Below are positions 48,012 to 57,911 of a stretch of 64,000 nucleotides of DNA, in pieces (within the stretch, counting starts at the first letter, position 1; each line of letters starts with the position of its first letter). Both the position numbers and the translations under genes were made by a program. This DNA comes from Microbulbifer pacificus (GTDB taxonomy: Bacteria; Pseudomonadota; Gammaproteobacteria; Pseudomonadales; Cellvibrionaceae), in NCBI RefSeq assembly GCF_033723955.1, contig NZ_CP137555.1, forward strand, positions 496,001-560,000, in the 5' to 3' direction. The notes beneath the pieces were generated by a model that was given only the letters and a program-made list of their open reading frames with translations, searched no databases and had not been told where the DNA came from.

Positions 48012-48617
48012 ATGCCCCGTCCCCGATCTGGCGATTCCGCAATATACCGCGCCTACCCGATTTTTATCCTGTGCGGCACCGCGCTGCTGACACTTCCCGT
48101 CCATGCCCAGACCAACAGCGGCGGGATAGAGGGGGCACAGGAATTCATCATCAGCGGCGGCAAGGGATTGGGGAATGCATTGATCCAGCAGAAGTCCATC
48201 GCCGGCTCGAATATGGTGGGCGCCAACTGGGCATATCAGTTTTACGATTACCCGGGAAATCACCACTTTCAGTGGTGGGCCCAGGTGAGCTACAGCTATA
48301 TGTGGCACGACTATCGCGGACGGGAACAGAAGCAGCAGATCTGGGAACTGAAGCCGGTTGTGCGCTGGTATCCGCGCCGGGAGTCTCAGGGGCTTTTCGG
48401 TGAATTCGGTATCGGTGCGGCCTACCTTGACGAGCGCAGCTTTGGCCAGATCGAACTCACCACCCATCTGAATTTCGCCCTGCACTTTGCCGCGGGCTAC
48501 ACCCTGCAAGGTGGCGACACCCTGTCAGTGCGCTACAGCCACTTCTCCAACGGCTATACCAACACCCCCAATCCCGGGTTCGATTTCGCCTCGCTGAACT
48601 GGCACAAGAAATTTTGA
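48012..48617 (+). CDS. PagL-like lipid A 3-O-deacylase / acyloxyacyl hydrolase family protein
   Basis: 201 residues. A signal peptide (FILCGTALLTLPVHA, cut near HA-QT) precedes an eight-stranded outer-membrane barrel with alternating aromatic residues. The C-terminal motif SVRYSHFSNGYTNTPNPGFDF has His177 and Ser179 in the H-x-S arrangement of the PagL active site. The acid that completes the triad in PagL (Glu, 12 residues after the Ser) is Asp191 here. The protein ends in Phe, as barrels do. It would remove the 3-linked acyl chain of lipid A. Two glycosyltransferase genes lie downstream, consistent with surface lipid modification. The substitution leaves activity open. Confidence 0.8.
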   Translation: MPRPRSGDSAIYRAYPIFILCGTALLTLPVHAQTNSGGIEGAQEFIISGGKGLGNALIQQKSIAGSNMVGANWAYQFYDYPGNHHFQWWAQVSYSYMWHDYRGREQKQQIWELKPVVRWYPRRESQGLFGEFGIGAAYLDERSFGQIELTTHLNFALHFAAGYTLQGGDTLSVRYSHFSNGYTNTPNPGFDFASLNWHKKF

Positions 48618-48819
48618 TGTCCTTATTGAGTCCATTGCGCAACAAAATAGTAATAATTAAATCAAAATCCTGTCACACCAACGGGAGACAATTGCGCTTT
48701 CAAGGACAGCCGGATCTGGCTGACTACCTGGCGCCGTAGCCACACCGGAATTTTCCGGCGACCTGCCCAACCGCAATAACAATAACGCGGCGCTCCAGAG
48801 ATATTGGACTTCTAGCCGC

Positions 48820-49833
48820 ATGATTCAGACCATCTGCCATCTGATTGCCAGCCGGGAACACGGCGGGCTTGAAAAACACGTTGCCGACCTGTCGCGCTGG
48901 CAGGTGCACAATACCGGCGCCCGGGTTGCCGTGATTGCCCACCCCAGGTATCTGACCACACTGGACGAACGCATCCAGTTCATTCCACTCAATACCGATC
49001 GCAGCCGCCACCACCCGAACCTGGTCTGGCGCCTCGCCAGCGTGATCCGCAAGGGCGGCTACCAGATAGTGCACGGGCACGGTTCAAAATCCGCGCAGCT
49101 GTTGGCCGCGGTACAGCCCTTCACGGAAACCCGACAGGTAATCACCCGCCACAATGTTCGGCATCCGCGCGACAAGCTCGCCAGCGCCTTCGATGCGCGC
49201 ATTGCCATCAGCCACAACACCGTCGCCAATTCAAAGCTGGAGTGGACCATCATCCCCAATGGAGTGGAACTGTCGGCCCCGGCGACCAGCGCGCCAGTAC
49301 CGGAACTGGACGCTACCGGTGGGCCGACACTGCTGGTTGCAAGCCGACTGATAAAGGCGCGCTGTGTCGATCAGCTGATCGCCGCGCTGCCGCTACTGCC
49401 GGATGCACGCCTGGTGGTGCTGGGAGATGGACCGGAAAAGGAGGCACTGCAGCAGCAGGCCAGCAATCTGCAACTGGACGCGCGGGTAGTTTTTTTTGCA
49501 GGGAACAATGCGGTGGCAAATTTCATGCAGGCTGCCGATCTGGTCATCATACCGGCAGTGGCCGAAGGCACGCCCTATACCCTGCTGGAGGCGCTGCTGC
49601 ACCGCACCCCGGTCATCGCCAATGGCAGTGGAAATGTCATCGATTACCTGCCGCAAAAATATCTGCTGAGCGAAATCGCACCTGCGCATATCGCGGAAAA
49701 AATACGCGCGACATTGCAGAGCACAACACTGGAAAAGGATTTTGCACCGCTGTTTGCCCGCGCGCAGTCGGAGTTCACTCTGGACTCCATGGCGCGGGCC
49801 ACATGGCAGGTTTACGCGGGATTGATGGCCTGA
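48820..49833 (+). CDS. Glycosyltransferase family 4 protein (LPS/core type)
   Basis: 337 residues. The GT-B fold is seen: N-terminal domain MIQTICHLIASREHGGLEKHVADLSR, VHGHGSKSAQLLA, and C-terminal domain with IIPNGVEL, LVVLGDGPEKEALQ and VIIPAVAEGTPYTLLEALLHRTPVIA, which carries the E-x7-E donor-site motif of family 4. It transfers a sugar from an NDP donor, at the inner face of the inner membrane. It is convergent with the next gene (28-base gap), so the two are not one operon. Acceptor unknown. Confidence 0.88.
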   Translation: MIQTICHLIASREHGGLEKHVADLSRWQVHNTGARVAVIAHPRYLTTLDERIQFIPLNTDRSRHHPNLVWRLASVIRKGGYQIVHGHGSKSAQLLAAVQPFTETRQVITRHNVRHPRDKLASAFDARIAISHNTVANSKLEWTIIPNGVELSAPATSAPVPELDATGGPTLLVASRLIKARCVDQLIAALPLLPDARLVVLGDGPEKEALQQQASNLQLDARVVFFAGNNAVANFMQAADLVIIPAVAEGTPYTLLEALLHRTPVIANGSGNVIDYLPQKYLLSEIAPAHIAEKIRATLQSTTLEKDFAPLFARAQSEFTLDSMARATWQVYAGLMA

Positions 49834-49861
49834 AAAATCAGACTTTCATGCAATGCGGGAA

Positions 49862-51070
49862 TCAGCCCATCCCTGTGGCGGAATGCCGGGATGCGACTCT
49901 ATCTCCACACAGGGACTGGAACCAGCTCACCGCCTGGGCCGTGGTCTCCGCCAGGCTGAAACCGGAGAAATTCACATTGAGCGGGTTGCCGAGTATGGAT
50001 TCGCAAGCATCCGCGAGTTGCGCCGCCACCGCAGCATCACTTTTGCCGGACAGGTCTGGCAACACCCCCTGCGGGAAGCATTGCTGCAGCATCTCAATCC
50101 CGGTACCGGCTATCGCCACCGCGGGGCAGCCCATGGCCAGCGACTCGGTGACAACCCTGCCGCTGGCGGCCCGGTCGTCGGCAAGATCCAGCGTGACTCG
50201 CGCACTCGCATAGAACTCACGCATATCCCTACGGGCGCCGAGAAACAGCACGTGTTCCGCAAGCCCCATGGTCTCGGCGCGTCGCTCCAGATTGCGGGCA
50301 AACTTTTCCTGTCCCGGCTCAACTGCGCCGACAACCAGGCCAAAAACATCCGGACGAGTCTGTTTCAGTGTCGCCAGCAACTCTAGAAAGCGCTCCTGCC
50401 CCTTGCCTGGCGCAATGGGTGCGGGCAGCAGAAGCCAGTTGCGCCCCTCCAGCTGCGGAAACTGGTTCAGCAGTTTCTGGTGCCAGTGGCCGGAAACCGG
50501 CGCCCGCCGGTCCAGCTCACGGATATTCACCCCACGATAATGCACCCGCAATCCGGGGTACTCTTCAAATTCCCCTCCGCTCAAAACCGCTGGCGTCTGC
50601 TTGAGAATTGCTGCGTGACGCCGCTGCAACTCACTGGCCAGTGTCCTGGAAGCGGCTAACACCAGCTCCCCACGAGCTAGCGCGCCGTTGATGCGTCCGC
50701 GGAGAGATCCGCCGGGCGGCAGGGAATGCAACAGGGTTACCAGGCGCGGGCGCCCTGTCTCCGGCAGGGATTGCCAGACTTTCCAAGCGTGCCAGCTGCA
50801 CAGTGCATCGCGCGCCAGAAGTATGTCTGCCTGCAGGGATTCCAGCAGGTGGCGCAGCTTGCTGTGCACACGGGCATTGAAAAGCCGCTTCTGGTCAACG
50901 GGCAGTTCGTGGTGCTGGCAGCTGTGCAGGGTCAGGCGCGAGACCAACGTACCACCCGCAGAAATCACTACGGATTCATGCCCCTGTCTGGCGAGCTCCT
51001 GGGCGAACTCCAGCGTCTCTTGCGCCAGTTCTCCACCTTCCAAAGAGGGCACCAGTTGTACAATCCGCAT
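49862..51070 (-). CDS. Glycosyltransferase, GT-B fold
   Basis: 402 residues from MRIVQLVPSLEGGELAQETLEFA; a frame extending 40 codons further upstream is rich in basic residues and not conserved-looking. The second domain has LLLPAPIAPGKGQERFLELLATL, VVGAVEPGQEKFARNLERRAE and LDLADDRAASGRVVTESLAMGCPAVA, the usual family 4 acid-rich donor site. It looks like the core-assembly glycosyltransferases of gammaproteobacteria. It is convergent with the GT at 48820. Substrate not predictable. Confidence 0.85.
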   Translation of the reverse strand: MRIVQLVPSLEGGELAQETLEFAQELARQGHESVVISAGGTLVSRLTLHSCQHHELPVDQKRLFNARVHSKLRHLLESLQADILLARDALCSWHAWKVWQSLPETGRPRLVTLLHSLPPGGSLRGRINGALARGELVLAASRTLASELQRRHAAILKQTPAVLSGGEFEEYPGLRVHYRGVNIRELDRRAPVSGHWHQKLLNQFPQLEGRNWLLLPAPIAPGKGQERFLELLATLKQTRPDVFGLVVGAVEPGQEKFARNLERRAETMGLAEHVLFLGARRDMREFYASARVTLDLADDRAASGRVVTESLAMGCPAVAIAGTGIEMLQQCFPQGVLPDLSGKSDAAVAAQLADACESILGNPLNVNFSGFSLAETTAQAVSWFQSLCGDRVASRHSATGMG

Positions 51071-51346
51071 AGCCGAGCAAACTCCATTCCACGATTTAAT
51101 CGCCACTCTTATCACCCGCCTGACAGGCAGCACAACAGGCCGCACAAGATTATTTTTTGGTAACGGATTCCGAACCGGAAGCGAGCGCACGCCAGGATTA
51201 CCTGACTCTGTATCCGGGCTTTAGTGACTTAGTGATTGTACAGCTGATTTCTGCGCCAGGGCGCACAATTTTCGTAACGGCGACATAAATCACAAGCTGG
51301 GCGGAATCCGGTAGAATTTTCCGACCAGAAACTCACGGAACACGAT

Positions 51347-52276
51347 ATGGAACTCTGCCAATCAGCCGCCCGTCCCCGACATCACATGTGCAAAACGTCC
51401 GCCGCCAACTGGCTGCTCGTTTTATTTTTTGCGCTGTTCACGATGCAGGCACTCGCCGCCAACGACCGCGGCCTGCTGTTTGAGGCAACGAAGGGGGAAA
51501 ACACGGTATACCTGCTCGGTTCCATCCATCTCGCCGACCAGAGCTTTTACCCCCTGCGGGACACCATCGCCGATGCCTACAAAAGCAGCGACGTACTGGT
51601 GGTAGAAGCCGATGTGATCGCCATGGAGTCCGACCCGCAACTGCAGCAACAAGTGATGCGGGAATCCTTTTACCCACCGGGCGACCAACTGAAAAACCAC
51701 GTATCTCCCGCGGTGTATGGGCAGCTACAGGCGTGGCTGCAAAAGCGCCAGATTCCGGAAATCCATTTCAGCCGTATGCGCCCCGCCATCGCCATGATTA
51801 CCCTGAGCCTGTTGGAAATGCAGGCCCGCGGACTGGACCCGAACGCGGGCATCGACCGTCACTTTCTCCTGCAGGCACACCAGCAGAACAAACCCACCCT
51901 GGAGCTGGAAAGCGTCATGCAACAGCTGGCACTCCTGAACGGTCTGGAAAAACCTGATCTCTTTTTACAGCAGACCCTGGAGCAACTGGAGGAAATGGAC
52001 AAGTTCGTACCGCGCATGACCGGGGCCTGGAAGACCGGTGATCAGGGCGCCCTTTATGACCTGATTTTCCGCGAAGGCATTGAGGACCACCCAGAGTTTG
52101 AGCAATTACACGAGCGCCTCTTCTACGCGCGCAACCGGGAAATGGCGAAGAAGATCCAGTCTTTCAGCCAGCAGTATGAAACGCTGTTCGTAGTAGTCGG
52201 TGCCGGCCATCTTGTCGGAGGGAAGTCTGTCACCGACTACCTGAAAACCGCCGGATTTAGCGTCAAGCAGATCTGA
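51347..52276 (+). CDS. TraB/GumN family protein (TIKI-like fold)
   Basis: 309 residues (an internal ATG at 51386 would remove 13). A signal peptide (NWLLVLFFALFTMQALA) suggests periplasmic location. The family motifs are YLLGSIHLADQSFYPL near the N-terminus, the RPAIAMITLSLLEMQARGLDPNAGIDRHFL middle part, and FVVVGAGHLVGGKSVTDYL near the C-terminus, with the GxxH and GxxH-like metal-ligand motifs of the TIKI/TraB group. Function in bacteria is not established; TIKI relatives are metalloproteases. Confidence 0.88.
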   Translation: MELCQSAARPRHHMCKTSAANWLLVLFFALFTMQALAANDRGLLFEATKGENTVYLLGSIHLADQSFYPLRDTIADAYKSSDVLVVEADVIAMESDPQLQQQVMRESFYPPGDQLKNHVSPAVYGQLQAWLQKRQIPEIHFSRMRPAIAMITLSLLEMQARGLDPNAGIDRHFLLQAHQQNKPTLELESVMQQLALLNGLEKPDLFLQQTLEQLEEMDKFVPRMTGAWKTGDQGALYDLIFREGIEDHPEFEQLHERLFYARNREMAKKIQSFSQQYETLFVVVGAGHLVGGKSVTDYLKTAGFSVKQI

Positions 52277-52755
52277 TTCAGCATCTTTTCCCATCACAGG
52301 CGAGTGGCCGGGTAAGGCCGCGACCACGAATGGAAGGCGCTGCCAAATCCGCCAGTAATTCGGTTAAAAACTCCTACAAAAGGGAAGACGGCACCCACAA
52401 CCTCGGCTATATTCTCCCCTCCTTCAGACTGAAAGCTCGATGTAAGGTAGGCAGCGCCATTTTGTGGGCCGACCTTTACGCAATTACCAAAGTACGTCAT
52501 ATGCTGAATTTAGACCTCGGCGAAGACAGAAATACCGATGTAATTGCCTGACCGCTGGCGCCGCATCTACAAACTCTCCAAAATCGACAAACACCCCTCC
52601 GCCGATATCACATCTTTATTGCAGTAATGTTACGGAAACAAGAATCTATTTTTATGGATTCAAATTGTTTCAGAAATGTTTCCAATTTTTTACAGAAGGA
52701 ATCGGCTGTTAGCATTCGCCGCCAATAACACAGCCATAAGTACGGGATATACGAC
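52277..52755. other. Long intergenic region before the porin gene
   Basis: About 480 bases. A 73-codon open frame on the plus strand (52330-52551) has no ribosome site or recognisable domain, and I do not call it. GGCGCTGCC near 52341 and GGCAGCGCC near 52453 form an imperfect inverted repeat about 110 bases apart. The last 130 bases are AT-rich and probably carry the porin promoter. No Pho box (two CTGTCAT half-sites) was found. Confidence 0.4.
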
Positions 52756-53997
52756 ATGACACGCCTCCACAAGAGCCTGATGGCCGCCACCATGACCACC
52801 CTGCTCTCGGGCACTGCCGCCGCGGATGAAGCAACAACCAAGGGTAATCTGGAAATCAAGTCCGATGACGGCAACTATTCCGCCTCCCTTGGCGGGCGGA
52901 TTCATTTCGATACCTATCTGTTTGACAGTGATCTCGAAGACCCCATCAGCACCACAGATTTCCGCCGCGCGCGTATCACCCTGAAAGGCAATATCTACGA
53001 CTGGAGCTATGTGCTGGAACAGGATTTCACCGGCGGCGATACCCTGAGCGGATACCGCGATGTGTATCTGGCGCATGAGTTTCTCAACGGTGAAATCCGT
53101 ATCGGCCAGTTCAAACCGTTTCGCTCCATGGCGGAGATGACCAGCTCCAACGAGCTGACCATGCTGGAACGCCCGTTCTCCAGCTCCACCGGTCTCTACG
53201 ATGGCCATCAGTTCCAGCAGGGCATCGGCTGGACCGGCGTGCAGGACTGTTACACCCTTGGTTTCATGGCCTTTAACCTGCGCGATGCGGGTACCCCGCG
53301 CAACGAGGGTGTGGGCGCAGCGGGCCGTCTCGCCTGGGCACCGGTCAATACCGATGACCTGACCCTGCACCTGGGCACCTCGGTCAGCTTCGAAAACAAC
53401 AATCGAAATTCCAGCGATCTGGTTGCCGAGGCCGATTATGCCGGCCGCCGTGGTCCTTCCCAGTTAATGGCGCTTACTCCGGGCAATCTGGGTGGTGATG
53501 CCACCACCGCGGCACTGGAGCTCGCTGGCAGTTACGGCCCGGTTTACCTGCAGGCGGAGTACACCGTCGGCGATTTTGAGGGCAATTACTATCTCTCGGA
53601 AGAGGATTTCGAAGATGAATTCGGTGCACCGGCGCCCTTTTACTGCGATCCGGATCTCGGCTGCTTTATCGACAACCAGACCGTTCGCACCTGGTACATT
53701 CAGGGAAGCTGGATGCTGACGGGAGAACACAAGGCGTACAGCAAAAAGCGCGGCGCGTTTAGCTCCGCGAAGCCTAGCGGCGATGGCCTGTGGGGCGGCG
53801 CCTGGGAACTGACCTTCCGCTACGACACCATGGAAAATGCGAACATCTCGGACTTAGAGGCCAGCAGCGTCACCTTCGGCCTCAACTTCTACGCCAATCG
53901 CAATGTGCGTTTTATGCTTAACTACATCATCGGTGACGACGACTTCACCGGCGACGGCACCGATCAGCTGGGGCTGCGCGCGCAAATCGGCTGGTAA
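52756..53997 (+). CDS. OprP/OprO-like outer-membrane porin
   Basis: 413 residues. Signal peptide (LMAATMTTLLSGTAAA) then a short lead (DEATTKGNLEIKSDDGNYSASLGGRIHFDTYLF) typical of phosphate-selective porins; FRRARITLKGNIYDWSYVLEQDF, IRIGQFKPFRSMAEMTSSN and the C-terminal LNFYANRNVRFMLNYIIGD...LGLRAQIGW are family marks, and the terminal Trp is normal for a trimeric beta barrel. The protein would form an anion, phosphate- or polyphosphate-preferring channel. No Pho box is visible upstream, so regulation by phosphate is not shown. It is followed by a strong terminator. Confidence 0.9.
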   Translation: MTRLHKSLMAATMTTLLSGTAAADEATTKGNLEIKSDDGNYSASLGGRIHFDTYLFDSDLEDPISTTDFRRARITLKGNIYDWSYVLEQDFTGGDTLSGYRDVYLAHEFLNGEIRIGQFKPFRSMAEMTSSNELTMLERPFSSSTGLYDGHQFQQGIGWTGVQDCYTLGFMAFNLRDAGTPRNEGVGAAGRLAWAPVNTDDLTLHLGTSVSFENNNRNSSDLVAEADYAGRRGPSQLMALTPGNLGGDATTAALELAGSYGPVYLQAEYTVGDFEGNYYLSEEDFEDEFGAPAPFYCDPDLGCFIDNQTVRTWYIQGSWMLTGEHKAYSKKRGAFSSAKPSGDGLWGGAWELTFRYDTMENANISDLEASSVTFGLNFYANRNVRFMLNYIIGDDDFTGDGTDQLGLRAQIGW

Positions 53998-54017
53998 CGC
54001 CACGGCGAATTACCTAC

Positions 54018-54052
54018 AAAAAAATGGCGAGCTTTGAGCTCGCCATTTTTTT
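54018..54052. terminator. Bidirectional terminator after the porin gene
   Basis: AAAAAAATGGCGAGCT and AGCTCGCCATTTTTTT pair over 16 bp with a 3-base loop, giving U-tracts on both strands. It separates the porin from the convergent oxidoreductase gene. Confidence 0.95.
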
Positions 54053-54104
54053 AATACAGCATGGGAACTACCCCATGGCTGTGTTTCAACCCAGCTGCCG
54101 GGTT

Positions 54105-57100
54105 TTATCCCACTTGCTGCGCCTTGGCCGGATCAAACACTTCCACCTGCACAGCTGAATCCTGCACACCCGCTTTCGGGTTGTAGAAATTTTGCAGCGA
54201 CACCACTTTTACCTGATTCGCCTTCTCTACATTTCCATCCTTGATCAGACCGTAGCCGCGAATCAGATCCGGGTAACCCAGCAGTTCAATGGCCGCCGCA
54301 TGGTTTTCCGCATTGAGTTTGCCAATGACTTCATTGACCAGGTTTTCGTACTCCGCAATCAGCGCGCGCTCCATTTTACGCTCGGCAGTGTAGCCAAAAA
54401 TATCCAGCGCGGAACCGCGCAGGAAGCGCAGCTTTGCCAACACACCGAATGCACGGTGCATCCAGCCGCCGAACTTCATCTTGCGCGGGCGCCCAAGATC
54501 TTTGTCGAAGCGGCTCAACAGCGGCGGCGCCAGATTGAACTCCAGTTCGAAATCACCGGCGAAATTTTCTCGCAGGGAATCCATAAAGCGGCCATCGCTA
54601 TACAAGCGCGCCACCTCGTATTCGTCCTTGTAGGCCAGCAGCTTGGCATAATTGTGTGCAACCACTTCCGCCAACGCCTCACTGCCCGGCACTTTCAGAA
54701 TTTCCGCTGCTTGCACCCGGTCCACCAGCGCGCGGTAACGGCGCGCCAGCGCGACATTCTGGTAGCCAGTGAGGTGCGCAACCCGGTGCGCCACAATATC
54801 TTCGAGCCCCTGCGGCAGCGTTTTTTCTTCGCCCTTCACCAGCAGCCGATCCAGGGCGGGCCTGTCGGTCGCTGCGAGGCGGCCGGCGGCAAAACCCTGG
54901 AGGTTGGCCTGCACGGCCACACCATTCAGTTCGATTGCCTGCTGAATGGACGAGAGCCCTAAGGGAATCAGGCCTTTCTGCCAGGCGAATCCCAGCATGA
55001 AAATATTCGCCGCCAGGGTGTCGCCAAGGGCGGCCTTGGTGAGGGTGTGCCCCTCGACCACATCAAGCTCCCGCACGGCATCCTTGATTGTATCGAGCAC
55101 CGCCTGCGGTGAGTGGATGTCCTCACGCCCCAGCACCGAGGCCGCCGTCGGGCTCAGGTGGGTATTTACCACCGCACGACTGAGGGTTTCATCCAGCTTG
55201 GCAAGGCTCGCAGACAGGTTGCCAGCAGCGATCAGGTCGCAGGCCATCAGTGCATCGGCGCGACCATCGGAAATGCGCACCGCCTGCAAGTCTTCAGGGC
55301 GCTTGGCAAAGCGCACATGGGAGTACACCGCACCGCCTTTCTGCGCGAGCCCGGTCTGGTCCAGAGTGCTGCAGGCACGACCTTCAATGTGCGCCGCCAT
55401 CGCCAGCAGTGCACCGATGGTCACGACACCGGTACCACCGACGCCGGTCACCAACAGATTGAATGGCTCCGTCAGATCCGGCATCTGCGGCGCGGCGAGC
55501 TTGTCCGCCGCCTGACACAGGGCGTCGCCGACACCGGCACGCTTGCTCAGTTTGCCGCCTTTTACGGTAACGAATGACGGACAAAAGCCGTTCACACAGG
55601 ACATATCCTGGTTGCAGGCGGTCTGGTTGATCCGGCGCTTGTCACCGAGGGCGGTCGGCACCTTTTCCACCGCGATACAGCTGGACTGGGTGACGCAATC
55701 ACCGCATCCCTCGCACACCAGTTCGTTAATGAAGGGACGACCTTCCGCTTTCGGCAGCAATCCGCGCTTACGTTTGCGGCGCAGCTCCGTGGCGCAGGTC
55801 TGGTCGTAGACGATGACGGTGCAACCGGGCTCTTCCCGCAACTCCTTCATTACGGTCGGCATATGGTCGCGGTGACGGATTTCCACCTCACCGGGGAAGC
55901 TCAACGCTCCCTTGTACTTGTTGGTGTCATCCATCACCAGTACGACCTTCTTCACCCCTTCCCCCAGCACCTGGCGACAGATCATGTCCGGGCGCAGCTC
56001 GCCGTCGTGCGGCTGACCACCGGTCATGGCGACGGCGTCGTTGTACAGAATCTTGTAGGTGATATTCACCCTGGCGGCCACAGAGGCGCGAATGGCGAGA
56101 ATACCGGAGTGGAAATAGGTTCCATCACCCAGGTTTACAAACACATGAGGTTCACTGGTGAAGGCCGCCTGGCCAATCCAGTTAACACCCTCTGCCCCCA
56201 TCTGGGTAAAGGTGTAGGTTTCGCGATCCAGCCACTGGGCCATGTAGTGACAGCCGATACCCGCCAGCGCGCGACTGCCCTCCGGTACGCGGGTGGAGCG
56301 GTTGTGAGGGCAGCCGGCACAGAACATCGGCAGACGCGCAACACTGGAACCCGCCTGCGCGGAAATACGCTCCGCCAGCGCGTCCAGGCGCATCAGGCGA
56401 TGGCGGGCACGCTCGTGCAATTTATCTTCACCGAGCAGGTAACCCAGCACCTGCGCCACTACCGCCGGTGAGAGCTCACCGTATACCGGCAGCAACGGGT
56501 TATCGTGCTCATCAACCTTGCCGAGAATGCGCGGGAAGTGCGGATCGCGCACGTGGACGTTGTACAGCTCTTCTTTCAGCTGCACTTCCATCAGGCTGCG
56601 TTTTTCTTCCAGCACCAGCAGACGGTCGAGACCACGGGCAAATTCCTGGATACCGGGAACGTCCAGCGGGTAGGTCATGCCCACCTTGAGAATGCGGATG
56701 CCCAGTGCGCGGGCACGATCTTCGTCGATGCCCATATCCTCGAACGCCTGCATCAGGTCCAGATGGGCCTTGCCGGCGGTGACGATACCGAGGGTGGCAC
56801 CCGGGTTATCGAGCACCAGCCGGTTCAGCTGGTTGGCGCGAGCGAAGGCCAGTGCCGCCGGGCGCTTGTAGCGCCACAGGCGCTCCTCCTGTTCGAGCGG
56901 GTTGTCCTGCTTGCGGATATTGAGTCCGCCCGGCGGGCGCTCAATCTCGGGATACACAAAGGAAACACTGTCCGGATCGACCTCGACGGTAGAGGCGCTG
57001 TCCATATTTTCGGCGAGGGTGATCATCGCCACCCAGCATCCGCTGAAGCGGGACAGCTCGAGGCCGTAGAGACCGTAATCCAGTACTTCCTGCACCGTGG

Positions 57101-57656
57101 CGGGGTTCAGCACCGGAATATGCATGTCCACAAAGGCGAATTCAGACTGCCCGGGATAGGAGGACGACTTACAGCCATGGTCGTCGCCGGCGATGATCAG
57201 CGCACCGCCCTTGGGAGAGGAACCGGCTGCATTGGCGTGGCGGAAGGCGTCACAGGAGCGGTCTACACCGGGCGTCTTGCCGTACCAGATACCGCAAACG
57301 CCATCCACCTCCGCGCCTTCGAACAGCCCCACTTGCTGGGAACCCCATACCGACGTAGCCGCCAGCTCTTCGTTCACACCGGGCACAAAGCGGATGTTGT
57401 ACTCGCTCAGAAGTTTCTTGGCGCGACTCAACTGCTGGTCGTAACCACCGAGGGGGGAGCCGCGATATCCCGAGATAAAGGTCGCGGTGTTGAGACCGCG
57501 TGCACGGTCGATGCGCATTTTGTCGATGGGAAGCCGCACCAGGGCCTGGATACCCGAAAGCAGTACTCGCCCCTTGAGAGTGGTAAACCGGTCATCGAGG
57601 GATACCGATCTCGCGGCTACAGCCTGAGACTCGGTGTTCACATTGTGCTCACTCAT
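54105..57656 (-). CDS. Indolepyruvate ferredoxin oxidoreductase, fused subunits
   Basis: 1183 residues from MSEHNVNTESQ; an upstream in-frame start adds a basic leader without support. The N-terminal part is the pyrimidine-binding and TPP-binding alpha unit (STVEVDPDSVSFVYPE, GIGCHYMAQWLDRET, LGDGTYFHSGILAIRA, MTGGQPHDGEL). In the middle lies an Fe-S region (VCEGCGDCVTQSSCIAVEKV and CNQDMSCVNGFCPSF). The C-terminal third (FNLLVTGVGGTGVVTIGALLAMAAH) is the beta/gamma domain. It oxidises indolepyruvate or other aryl pyruvates to acyl-CoA, reducing ferredoxin. An Lrp-type regulator gene is divergent with a 255-base gap, a known pairing in amino-acid catabolism. Confidence 0.95.
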   Translation of the reverse strand: MSEHNVNTESQAVAARSVSLDDRFTTLKGRVLLSGIQALVRLPIDKMRIDRARGLNTATFISGYRGSPLGGYDQQLSRAKKLLSEYNIRFVPGVNEELAATSVWGSQQVGLFEGAEVDGVCGIWYGKTPGVDRSCDAFRHANAAGSSPKGGALIIAGDDHGCKSSSYPGQSEFAFVDMHIPVLNPATVQEVLDYGLYGLELSRFSGCWVAMITLAENMDSASTVEVDPDSVSFVYPEIERPPGGLNIRKQDNPLEQEERLWRYKRPAALAFARANQLNRLVLDNPGATLGIVTAGKAHLDLMQAFEDMGIDEDRARALGIRILKVGMTYPLDVPGIQEFARGLDRLLVLEEKRSLMEVQLKEELYNVHVRDPHFPRILGKVDEHDNPLLPVYGELSPAVVAQVLGYLLGEDKLHERARHRLMRLDALAERISAQAGSSVARLPMFCAGCPHNRSTRVPEGSRALAGIGCHYMAQWLDRETYTFTQMGAEGVNWIGQAAFTSEPHVFVNLGDGTYFHSGILAIRASVAARVNITYKILYNDAVAMTGGQPHDGELRPDMICRQVLGEGVKKVVLVMDDTNKYKGALSFPGEVEIRHRDHMPTVMKELREEPGCTVIVYDQTCATELRRKRKRGLLPKAEGRPFINELVCEGCGDCVTQSSCIAVEKVPTALGDKRRINQTACNQDMSCVNGFCPSFVTVKGGKLSKRAGVGDALCQAADKLAAPQMPDLTEPFNLLVTGVGGTGVVTIGALLAMAAHIEGRACSTLDQTGLAQKGGAVYSHVRFAKRPEDLQAVRISDGRADALMACDLIAAGNLSASLAKLDETLSRAVVNTHLSPTAASVLGREDIHSPQAVLDTIKDAVRELDVVEGHTLTKAALGDTLAANIFMLGFAWQKGLIPLGLSSIQQAIELNGVAVQANLQGFAAGRLAATDRPALDRLLVKGEEKTLPQGLEDIVAHRVAHLTGYQNVALARRYRALVDRVQAAEILKVPGSEALAEVVAHNYAKLLAYKDEYEVARLYSDGRFMDSLRENFAGDFELEFNLAPPLLSRFDKDLGRPRKMKFGGWMHRAFGVLAKLRFLRGSALDIFGYTAERKMERALIAEYENLVNEVIGKLNAENHAAAIELLGYPDLIRGYGLIKDGNVEKANQVKVVSLQNFYNPKAGVQDSAVQVEVFDPAKAQQVG

Positions 57657-57911
57657 ACGCCTACTTCTTTTCCTCTGGTGGACACCCACTACTTAAGCAG
57701 ACATCCGGTAATTATTGTGATTAGAGGCGCGCGTCGCCGATTTCGGCGCCGATTTAGACGACTTGTTGATACAGCGTCCGGAAATTGCGACGGCGTGGTC
57801 AAGCCATACTAGTGCCTTCGGCACATGGAAACATTGCTTTATTTACGGGTTTGCACGTAAAATTATGACAGCCATCTCGAGCAAGACTGAAACTGTAGGA
57901 CAGGAGTTTAT

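Noticed and set aside
52330..52551. 73-codon open frame between the TraB/GumN gene and the porin.
   Set aside because: No ribosome site, no recognisable domain, and the minus strand of the same stretch is equally open.
52560..52755. Pho box upstream of the OprP-like porin.
   Set aside because: No pair of CTGTCAT-like half-sites is found; CTGTTAGCATT is a single weak match.
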